DNA of 64,000 nt from Effrenium voratum (taxonomy: Eukaryota; Sar; Dinophyceae; Suessiales; Symbiodiniaceae): positions 186,001 through 250,000 of the forward strand of contig CAUJNA010003808.1 in the NCBI GenBank assembly GCA_963377175.1. The letters run 5' to 3'. Shown here in pieces: positions 55,294-64,000 of this stretch. A program made the position numbers and the translations under genes. A model generated the notes under the pieces. It ran no database searches and was not told the DNA's origin. It saw only the letters and a program-made list of their open reading frames with translations. Every line of letters begins with the position of its first letter. Positions within the stretch are counted from its first letter, which is position 1.

Positions 55294-57430
55294 GGAATCT
55301 CATGTTGCGCAAAACTGACTTACGCCAATGCAAAGCCTGTACCCAGTCATTGGGTGTCGGAACCACCACGCACTGCGAAAATGAAACTTCAAATCGCCAA
55401 AAAGCACAAAGCGCTCAGCACCCGAGGCCCCGACCAAAAAGTGGCGCTACAGTCAAGCAGGGCTCCTGATAGGCCTAGCAGCAACCAATCCCCGAGTAAA
55501 TAGTAGCATTTCACATTTGCAGTTTTCGCATGTTTCTTGAGATTCGGTGGCGTGTCAGTGTCCAGTGACCAGTGTCTGGCATCAGCTACAACTGTAAACC
55601 TTTCGGCAATGTGTTCAATGCACACTTGGAGCCAACTTGGAGCATCATTGGACCGGTTGCGCGTTACATCTGGAACCCGCAGACGTTGGTTTTCACTTGT
55701 GCGCTTGCTTTTGTGACTCGTTGGTTTCTATACCGAGAGCGCGCAATTGACCGCAACAACGCTGAGTTCACAAGAGGCTCGCAGCTTGCGGACTCAATTT
55801 GTTCATATCGGCAATTGCCCATGAGTCCCAGTCCCATGGTTGCCGTTGGCCACAAGTGCCACAAGGTTAAGGCCACGGCCACGGATAAGACGAGCAAGCT
55901 CGAGGGGCTTCAGGCTTCAGGTCATCAGTCAAAATGAGCACGAGGACTGCCACGCTTCCTGCAGCACTTGGCGCTTTGAGCCCTATCTGCTGGAGGAGGA
56001 CAACTTTGCATTGCTGAACACTTCCAAAGATTGCCTCTGTGATTTGAGAGACTAATTAATACGGATGAACGGTGATGAACGCCGTGTTTTTCTGTGTGCG
56101 ACACGATAGCGTGGGCCGAAATCATTCCAACTAGACTTTAGATGCACAGCGTTCATCTTGGAAAACACGCGATCTGGCGGTGATTGACGATGCTTTCTTG
56201 AAGCTTGCGTGGCGTTCTCAAGCGCAGTAAGACATGATGTCATGTTGGAAGTGCCATTTGAATTGTGGCTGCAAAACGCACAAGGCAACATGCCATGCAT
56301 TATGGCCACGCGTGATCAAACAGAAACAGTGTCGCATCATGTCGAATCTGCTCAGGCGGGCGGGATGTGGCTCCGCTCCCTGACCGAGGCCAATGCTGGC
56401 GCTCAGTCCTGTATGTTAAGAACGACCACACAGACTTGTGGCATGTTTTTTCTTGCAAAACAGCACTGCCAGAGCCATGAACATGGACCTCCTGAAGCAC
56501 ACCTGCACGGGATTTGGAAGTTATTAATGTAATGTGGTGAGCGCGCGACAAGATGATCTCCTGAGCTGACACCATGCTCAACCTGGCATTGAGAGATTCT
56601 TGGTCAGAACCCACAGGGTGTGGGAAATCAGAGCGCACCACTGCGCATCTCCGATTCCACGATGGGCCTTCGAAAATCGGAGGCGAGGGGAGTTGTCAGA
56701 CACCATCAATCGCACTACAACTGCTTGCGCCGGAGTTTGTGACCGAGATGGGTTGGAACCAGGACAACAGGCATCGCGTCTTTGAGGCTTTCATCGCTTG
56801 CAAGTACGGCGAGCCCCAATTTATGCAATGGCCTTCATTGTGTGTCATGTTGAAGTGGCTCACGCGTGTGCACATTTCCCGTTTTGTTTTTGCGCTTGCC
56901 TGGCCCTGGTTTTCATTATCTCCCAGTGGCCCGCTGAAGGCTTCTCAGGAGCTCTTCTTGATTTGATTTGTAGAGAAGCAAGTGAAGTGTTCAAGAGTTC
57001 AAGAGTCTGCGTAGCTGGCGCACATGTGAAGTGTGTACATGCGAAAGCGCGAAGCCAACTCGCAAACATCATTGTGCAAAACGTTGACACTGACACGCTG
57101 TCTCAAATGGTCAATCTGAACATATAGTCCCACTTTCTCCGACAGCCGACAATCTTGTTTCAGCCAGTGCTGAAGGAAGCAATCAAACACATGAGCGAAT
57201 CTGTTCGATCTTTCGAAAGCCACTTGGAAAATAATTGTGTTCAATTGTGTCTCAATACGGTGCGCCCAGTACAAGAAGTTTCCCAAGATTCGTCAATGTG
57301 GCGTGCCTTCTCCATGTCAGCGCTCTGCCAATCTTTGCGCTCTGCCTGCAGCAGTCAGCAACTCATTGCGCTGTCCGCCACGCTGCAACTGCTGCTGCTG
57401 CACTGCTGCCACCCTTGAAGCCTGAAGCCT
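55294..57430. other. Weak exon-like stretches on both strands
   Basis: Protein-like fragments occur at 56,210-56,060 minus (RVFSKMNAVHLKSSWNDFGP), 56,580-56,830 plus (LLAPEFVTEMGWNQDNRHRV) and 57,280-57,020 minus (LKQDCRLSEKVGLYVQIDHL). None has a recognisable domain or a clear gene structure. The rest of the stretch shows nothing I can support. Confidence 0.25.
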
Positions 57431-57449
57431 GACGTTGACATTACATGTT

Positions 57450-59600
57450 GTGAAACAGACAAGCCAACGATGCTTTCCCTTGCCACAGAAAACAACGCCA
57501 AGCCGAAGACCCTGAGGTGTCACGGGCAACAGAAACACGCACTTCACAAAAAAAACTGGCCTCCACACAAGGCGGCCCGCGATTCGCATTTGATCTAATA
57601 AAGAACCTGCGGCCACGCACGCACGAACACGGGACACCTGCACAAACGCTCCCGCAACACACACACACACACACGTGAGACACACACACACACATGTCTC
57701 AAACACAAGACGGCGTGCCTTGAAGGCGCCTTGTCCCTGATCCTGGGGCGGCACAAGCCCAAACAACGAGTTGCCCACAAACACGCAAACACACACACAC
57801 ACATCCAAAAAAGACACACCACACACACAAGACACACACACACACTCTCGCACTTGCACGGACTCGCACGTGTGTCAATCACTTAAACTACAAAGCCAAG
57901 AACAATTTCCCGAGCCTGCTGGTCTCAGAAGTCGATGCCCTGCCGAGGCGTCACGGGCAAGCTGAGAAACACACTCAACAAACGATTGGCCTCCGCGCCT
58001 GCGTGCCAAGCCGAGAGAGTGATATTTTGTCTGATAAGGAATCCTGGGGCCAGCACAAAGAATGGGACATGTGCACAATGTGAACAAACATCAATACACG
58101 CTCAAACACACACACAAGACACAAGACACAAGACACAAGACACAAGACACAAGACACAACACACATGCACTCACGCGTGTCCAGCCAGTGAACACGTTCC
58201 CGTGCCTGCTGGTCTCAGAAGTTGATACCCTGACGTGTCACGGGCAGCGGAGAAACACCCTCAACAAACAGATTGGCCTCCGTGCCGGTCCGAGCAATCC
58301 ATATCTTGTCTGATAATGAATCCTGGGGCCATGCCAGCACAAAGAACGGGACATGTGCACAAACATCAACACACGCCACGCTCAAACACACACACAAGAC
58401 ACAAGACACAACACACATGCACTCACGCTTGTCCAGCCAATGAACACTTTCCCGTGCCTGCTGGTCTCAGAAGTCGATACCCTGAGGTGTCACGGGCAGC
58501 TGAGAAACACACTCAACAAACAGATTGGCCTCCGTGCCGGTCCGAGCAATCCATATCTTGTCTGATAATGAATCCTGGGGCCATGCCAGCACAAAGAACG
58601 GGACATGTGCACAAACATCAATACACGCCACACTCAAACACACACACACACACACAAGACACAAGACACAAGATCCCGTGCCTGCTGGTCTCAGAAGTCG
58701 ATAATCTGAGGTGTCACGGGCAGCTGAGAAACACACTCAACAAACAGATTGGCCTCCGTGCCGGTCCGAGCCAGTCCGAGCAATCCATATACTGACATTG
58801 AATCCTGGCGCCACGCCAGCACAAAGGCATGCGCACAAACATCAAGACACGCCACGCTCAAACACACACACACCTCACAGCCAAGGGGGGTTGGGGGGGG
58901 GTCGGGGATGGTACAGTATATGTCTCGAGAATCTACACGTGAAACTTAGATCAATAGATAGCTACTACAATATTGGTGGGAATGTACAACTTAGCGATAG
59001 TAGACATCATATTAGCGGCAGGGGGATGTGTGTTGGGTGTCGGGTGTGGTGTGTGGGGGGGGTGGGGGGGTATGGGGGGGATGGGGCTGGTCACATAGAG
59101 GGTGGGGGGAGGGGGGGAGTGGTGATCTCTGGTGTAGGGTAGGTGTGTGTGTGTGGGGTGTGGGGTGTGAGGGAAGTAACACACACACACACACACACAC
59201 ATGTGCGCGCGTGTGCTCTCCTCTCTCACGTGTTTCATCTCAACTCAACGCAAGAGCAAGAGCAAACAACACGTCCCCACACCTGGAGTCGCAGAAGTCA
59301 TCGCCAAGCTGGTGCCCAGAAGGCCCTAAAGTGTCACAGGCATCAAACAAACATGCTCAAAAAAGAGATTGGCCTCCACGGAAGACAGTTTGCCTTGCCC
59401 CTCATCCTGGGGCAGCGCAAGCCCGAGAAAAAAAAATGCGCGCACATGCACAAGATTGTACTCGCACATGCAAGACACACCTGCACACGCACGCACACCC
59501 GTGTCAAACACATGATCAAGAGCCATGAAACACTCCCCCGCGCCTGCTGAGTCTCAGAAGTTGAAGTCAACGCCAGGCTGATTCCCTGAAGTGTCACAGG
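57450..59600 (-). repeat. Amplified exon-like cassette with (CA)n spacers
   Basis: A unit of about 225-290 bp recurs, beginning on the plus strand with CGTGCCTGCTGGTCTCAGAA at 57,906 (variant), 58,197, 58,448 and 58,673. Each unit holds a conserved block, then ACAAACATCAA and a (CA)n or ACACAAG run. Read on the minus strand the conserved block encodes EANLFVECVSQLPVTPQG and nearby WPQDSLSDKIW, open in most units. Diverged copies lie near 57,470-57,560 and at 59,270-59,600. This looks like an exon with intron flanks copied in tandem. Runs of CA near 57,660, 57,790, 58,625, 58,865 and 59,180 are microsatellites. Confidence 0.7.
58880..59180 (+). repeat. G-rich low-complexity block
   Basis: The plus strand has repeated runs of four to eight G (for example 59,055-59,120) separated by T, A or GT. 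It meets the simple four-runs rule for G-quadruplex formation several times. No gene is seen in it. Confidence 0.7.
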
Positions 59601-59608
59601 CAAAACGC

Positions 59609-59850
59609 TCACCATCACTCACCACACATTGCATGCATTTCATTTGGCCATGTTTTTTTCAAGCACAGGCCATCCAAATCATCCTGAAATTGACCCTTTT
59701 CATGCCCGGCCCGAACATAACAACTTTCCACATTCAACATATATGGGGGGAAAAACGGAAAGACACGTGGCCACCTGTCCTGCATGCAGTACGCGATGTT
59801 CATGTGCTTCTTCTTCAGCTGCTCGATCTCCGCCCGGGGTGCAAAGCCCG
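59609..59850 (-). repeat. Duplicated exon-plus-intron segment, copy 2
   Basis: This is the counterpart of 43,386-43,640. CACCATCACTCACCACACAT and GACACGTGGCCACCTGTCCT are identical in both. The minus-strand exon part reads EIEQLKKKHMNIAYCM, so the protein segment is conserved apart from four residues. Confidence 0.8.
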
Positions 59851-59956
59851 CAGAAAGATTGGCATGGGTGCCTTACGCCGCACATTGTGACTGACTCTGA
59901 ATCCTGGGGCACAAGCAAAGCCAATGGACCAATGGGACCCACTCGCAATCACACAG

Positions 59957-60721
59957 TCACACAGCCACATCCGTATACACTCCACGCCATGCGCATACAT
60001 GTAATACATAGTTTTTCGCCTGGGCACCGGCTGCTGATGGAAAACAGGTCAAGCCCCGTGCGTCCTCTCCGCATGAGCAGACACCGCAAGTCATCATCGC
60101 CACATGCATGCTGCATGCAGCAACGCAACTGGAAACAACCCTGGCGGCAGATATCCCTGTTGTCCAGCCACCGCCGCCATTGCAAACAGGGCTCGCAGGA
60201 TAAGGCACTGGCCATGTCTTGGGCAACAATTGCTCTACAAAGTCACGCAATGAGAAAGAAGGCTGCAAGAGAAGATCGACAACGAACTCAGCTCGTGACA
60301 TAAAATCTTGATCTCGAGAGTGTGGAAGCGGAAGGAACCTGGCGCGCAGCAAGTTCAAGAGAAAAAAACTCCCCAGCACAAGGGCCCTTACCTTGCCTTC
60401 TTCTCCCCTGACTCGAGAGCAGTCTTCATCCTCTCCCCGGCCTCAAGAAACTGCATGGTCTGCAACCAGGAACATCATCACATGGTCATGGAACCCCGCC
60501 TCCCCTCCAAATGCAAAGCTGACCGCGAACACCACAGCGCGTGCAAAATTGGCGGCACATCTCAAATAGTGGGAAAACAGCAATGCCTCCATCAAGTTCG
60601 CCAACGTGTACCTCTGCCCACCTCTGGCTCGCCCTTGGCGGGCAGGGCGGGCAGGAGCAGCGCCATGACCGGCACCCACCAGGTCAAGATTCAGAGTCAC
60701 ATGGCTGTCATCCATGAGCAA
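59957..60721 (-). CDS. Possible exons of an unrecognised gene
   Basis: Two minus-strand blocks look like protein: 60,721-60,450 (ANLMEALLFSHYLRCAANFA, partly hydrophobic, then VVFAVSFAFGGEAGFHDHV) and about 60,310-60,190 (SRAEFVVDLLLQPSFSLRDF). They lie between the 61.6 kb frame and the duplicated segment, on the same strand. No family is recognised. Confidence 0.35.
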
Positions 60722-61603
60722 AGCAGGGGCCGGGGATTGACTGCGGCGGTCGCCGGTCGGGAGTCGGGTTAAGTCGGGTTGCCGGGTTTGGTGTGCGTGG
60801 ACACAACAATGGATTCAATCCCCGAAAGCCAACTCCCAGTTCTCAAACATGTGACTGATTATCAAGGGTCTGATGGGACTTCGAGCCAAGGATCTGGAAG
60901 AAAATCGCGAAGCATCATCGCAAGGACACTGATACAAGTTTGCACAAAGATAATATATACATACATCTTGTTGCATCTTGCTAGGCTGTTCTACCGTAGA
61001 CTCCGTCGACAGTGTGTTCTGCTGATTGACAACTTACAACACCACTACTCTTGCTCAAGAACAACTCCAAACAATGACCTGCCTCAGGTCCCCAGGTAAC
61101 CTGCTGACAAAACCGCCTTTGTTACTCGTATGGACTTCTGAGCGGGCTCCAGGTCCAACAAAAACTAAGTTAGCCCGAAGTTCCCGAAGCTTCCACAGCC
61201 TCCAAAGGATGAAGGCCCCCCAGCAAGGGAAGTTGACGGTGACGGCGCTAAGTTGTTGCAAACCATGTATTGCACTGGCGCCAACAGAACCCAGTTCCAA
61301 ACATCTAACATGCAATTCGGATCGATCCGCCACAAACAAATCATGTGTGCATCCCAGAGTAGGGAAAACAAATGCATCTGACAAGCAGCGCAAAAACCGA
61401 ATCACTGCTGAAAGCGCACTAGACACAAGCATGGCAAGGAATATCAAAAACCATACGTCAAGTAATGTACAGTACAGCTTCGCACATTGTTTTACTCCAT
61501 TATTTCATCCACACATCAAAGTGAACAATACCACCGCCAACAGCCGTCTGGAGTTCAATATGGGCTCCGAGTCGAGTTCACTTCCCTGAGATGAAGGTGG
61601 CTG

Positions 61604-62038
61604 CTAGGTGGGTTGCGAGTCACACTTCTCGACCATGACGATGCCATCGCTTCCAAACTTGATGTTCATCAACCCGTCATCGTCGCGGGTGCAATGGGTG
61701 AGAGTTCCACCCTCCTCAAAGTCGATGTGGCGAAACACAAAGCAGGCCATCTCCTTAGGCTCAAACTCAAGCCTGGCAGCGGGCCCAGACTCAGGCTTGG
61801 TTTTCTTGAGGAAACCGGCATCACTGCCAGCACCGCTACCGCTGCCACTACTCATGGCAGCAGCGGGCCCAGACTCAGGCTTGGTTTTCTTGAGGAAACC
61901 GGCATCACTGCCAGCACCGCTACCGCTGCCACTACTCATGGCAAACAAGGGGTTGCGTGACCCCTGCAGGCAGCCCCTTGACGTGGCTCCGTGGCTGCAG
62001 GCTCCCACACCCACACATCTCAGTCTCAGTTGTCTCAA
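61604..62038 (-). CDS. Small protein or terminal exon with a duplicated Ser/Gly segment
   Basis: The frame of 144 codons ends in a TAG at 61,604-61,606. Residues from about 34 carry MSSGSGSGAGSDAGFLKKTK twice in tandem, each within a 28-residue unit. The unique C-terminal part reads EMACFVFRHIDFEEGGTLTH and LMNIKFGSDGIVMVEK. The second half looks like a small folded domain, but I do not recognise it. The true start may be the first MSSGSG methionine (about 61,939). Confidence 0.45.
   Translation of the reverse strand: MRQLRLRCVGVGACSHGATSRGCLQGSRNPLFAMSSGSGSGAGSDAGFLKKTKPESGPAAAMSSGSGSGAGSDAGFLKKTKPESGPAARLEFEPKEMACFVFRHIDFEEGGTLTHCTRDDDGLMNIKFGSDGIVMVEKCDSQPT
61776..61943 (-). repeat. 84-bp perfect in-frame duplication
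   Basis: Two copies of an 84-bp unit starting GCAGCGGGCCCAGACTCAGG (at 61,776 and 61,860) lie in direct tandem inside the small frame. They are identical as far as I can read, so the duplication is recent. Confidence 0.9.
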
Positions 62039-62630
62039 GGCTGAACCAGCATATTTGCCCTCTTAAACATCGGTTTGCTTCTGCAAGTTGCTGAATCATC
62101 AACCATGTAACACGTGAAACCAACATTTTGCAAGGGATCGAAAGTTTGTGTTGCATCTTGCATCTCATGAGATCCTTTAGACACCACAAAATAATCTGAA
62201 ATCACCAGGTGTGATTCGAAATTTGAAAAGCGCAATGTGTTCTGATGACACCATGGTGACGCCATGCACACTGACGTCAGACCTCGTCCAAAAACCCATA
62301 CATCGGACACAGTTACGTGCGCAGCAATCTGAAAGAACACCAAGATGCTCCATGGTGTTCTGAAAACCCCCAAAAAACACACTTTCTTTTTTTTTGCCTT
62401 CAGAACCAACCCGCCCTGACCCATGAAATTTGATAGCGACTACATCCAACTGCATGTGCTGGGCACAACAGTCGCCCACTCAGCCAATGGCGTCCGCGCC
62501 CTCCGGCCGTGGCGCTGGCCGTGTCGGGGCGAATGCGGCGGGAAGCTCGGGGTCGCGAAGTGGATATTCATACCTAGTAAATGGCGAGCACTCACGGCTA
62601 TACCCGCCTAGCGGGGCTGCAAGTAGCTCC

Positions 62631-63710
62631 TGCCATTTGGGCTGCCTAAGGTTAGCGAGTCGGCTCACTTACCAAGTAGCCTGCCTCTTCAACAAGGGGT
62701 CAAGTCCGTGGCAAAGAGCAAGCTGTCTCCAACTTCCTGCAAAATGCCACTAGACGAACCTGCTTGTTGTTTGGGCGCTGCCTGTGATAGCTGCAGGAGA
62801 TTGCAGATAGTGTCGTCACTGGAGACAATGAGCCGTATCAAAAAGGAATATCTCCTGGTCGCTCTGCCATGACTGTTTGGTCCTTTCTGTGAGCGCTTGG
62901 CTGTTTTCCTGCTGTGTTCATGCAAGCCGCTTGACCTGACAGCAGCCCTCGAGCACTCAAGTGATTCCAAGTCTCTGCAGACTGGTGTTAGCCGTGCGAC
63001 GGCCACTGACCCAGAGAAGAAAGTGGCTAACTGCAGCACGTTGGCCATTACAACAAGCTGGCGCCGGAGACTACCGACGGGTGCCTCCTGAATCCACTAC
63101 CTCATGAAGTACTGGGCGACCTCATGCTGTACGACCTTGTGAAGTACCTGCGCAACCTCATGAAGTACCTGTGCGACCTCATGAAGCACCTGTACGACCT
63201 TATGCTGTCACCTCGTGGTCTACCTCACCACAACATCACCTTCTACATCCTCCACATCCACTTCCTCATGAAGTACCTGTACGACCTCATGATGTATGAC
63301 CTCATGAAGTACCTGTACGACCTTATGCTACACCACCTCATGAAGTACCTGTACGACCTCATGCTGTACGACCTCATGAAGTACCTGTACGACCTCATGC
63401 TGTACCACCTCATGGTCTGCCTTATGGACTACCACCACAACATCACCTTCTATACATCCTCTGCATCCACTACCTCACGAAGTACCTGTGCGACCTCAGG
63501 CTGCGCGACCTCATGAAGTACCTGTACGACCTCATGCTGTAAGTAGCTCCTGCCTGTTGGGCTGCCTGAGGTTGGCGAGTCGGTTCACTTACCAAGTAGC
63601 CTGCTTCTTCAACCAGGGGTCAAGTCTGTAGCGCGAAGACACGAACCGGTGATCGCAGCTCCTTGATTTTGGGCTGCCTAAGGTTGGCGAGTCGGTTCTC
63701 CCGTTGAATG
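62631..63710. repeat. Dispersed repeat family, three copies
   Basis: A segment of about 80 bp containing TTGGGCTGCCTAAGGTTAGC and CAAGTAGCCTGCCTCTTCAA lies at 62,631-62,712, and a close copy at 63,551-63,632. A shorter third copy (GGGCTGCCTAAGGTTGGCGA) is at about 63,668-63,700. They flank the 36-bp minisatellite. I see no gene in 62,040-63,080. Confidence 0.75.
63110..63545 (+). repeat. 36-bp minisatellite
   Basis: Units built from ATGAAGTACCTGTACGACCT and CATGCTGTACGAC repeat with a 36-bp (and 18-bp) spacing. They read as LMKYLYDLMLYD on the plus strand. The peptide is so simple that I take it as a repeat product and not a gene. The region 63,720-64,000 shows nothing supportable. Confidence 0.85.
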
Positions 63711-64000
63711 CAGCGGTAAAAATCTGAGCAGCCGAGCTTGCTGAATAGCCCTTTTGCTGGAATGCATCTGCTGCTGCATTCCCTTGGGGCGCAAATGGGC
63801 GCAAACAAAAAAGCCGAGTTTTTGGAGTTCGTCGTAAAACTCGTTTTTTTTTAATTTGCTGCTCTGGCAGCAGCCTTGACGGCCAGTTTCCCCGTCCCCG
63901 CGAAACCTAACTACGAGCCCAGGACCTATCCACGCTTGTACTTTCCACTCATTTTCACAGATTTCGAGCCGCACGGGGAGGTCAAACATCGCTGAGCAAT

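Noticed and set aside
57317..58418. Cys/Val-rich minus frames (CVCVCV) and Thr/His-rich plus frames
   Set aside because: They are translations of (CA)n microsatellites.

Overview
This is eukaryotic DNA, most likely from a dinoflagellate of the Symbiodiniaceae. The reasons are: degenerate Copia-type polyproteins of the kind that fill those genomes; repeated strings close to the dinoflagellate spliced leader; exon-like open frames that nearly all lie on one strand and are broken by intron-like gaps; and a cytosine-methyltransferase-like gene of a kind I associate with dinoflagellates. I see no bacterial operons, Shine-Dalgarno sites or CRISPR arrays. The assignment is from recognition of sequence style, not from a search.

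Region 1 (1 to about 34,825) is a head-to-tail array of one Copia-superfamily LTR retrotransposon. Read in order it holds: an RNase H end (1-474); accessory ORF copy 1 (583-4577); an LTR-like region A (about 4,620-5,458); gag-pol copy 1 (5,480-13,273); accessory ORF copy 2 (13,426-17,401); LTR-like region B (about 17,481-24,525, split by a DNA transposon at 18,325-24,468); gag-pol copy 2 (24,570-32,335); and accessory ORF copy 3 (32,501-34,825, cut off). The inferred element is LTR - gag - protease - integrase - methyltransferase-like module - reverse transcriptase - RNase H - accessory ORF - LTR. Every complete copy carries frameshifts or deletions, in different places.

The unusual cargo is the accessory ORF downstream of RNase H, in the position where env lies in other elements. 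It appears to join a Tpt1/KptA-type RNA 2'-phosphotransferase domain (the LRH, R..SGHT, FHAT and R.HVHMA landmarks are all present) to an endonuclease/exonuclease/phosphatase (EEP)-like domain and a Gly/Tyr/Trp/Lys-rich tail. Pol also has a C5-methyltransferase-like module with PVCGPWS and ENP motifs between integrase and reverse transcriptase. The LTR-like regions contain two tandem repeats of about 275 bp, each with a 20-nt string resembling the dinoflagellate spliced leader.

Region 2 (18,325-24,468) is a 6.1-kb DNA transposon inserted in LTR B. It has 25-bp terminal inverted repeats, a 5-bp flanking repeat (AACTA) and a broken IS1595/Merlin-like transposase on the minus strand.

Region 3 (about 34,826-64,000) looks like host sequence. 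Exon-like frames are almost all on the minus strand: an Ala/Glu/Lys coiled-coil protein built of 204-bp repeats, a multi-exon C5-methyltransferase-like gene (44.1-45.9 kb), a second coiled-coil protein built of 51-bp repeats, and several multi-exon genes of unknown function. Between them lie a 10-bp minisatellite, an amplified exon-like cassette with (CA)n tracts, a G-rich block, and 36-bp and 84-bp tandem repeats.
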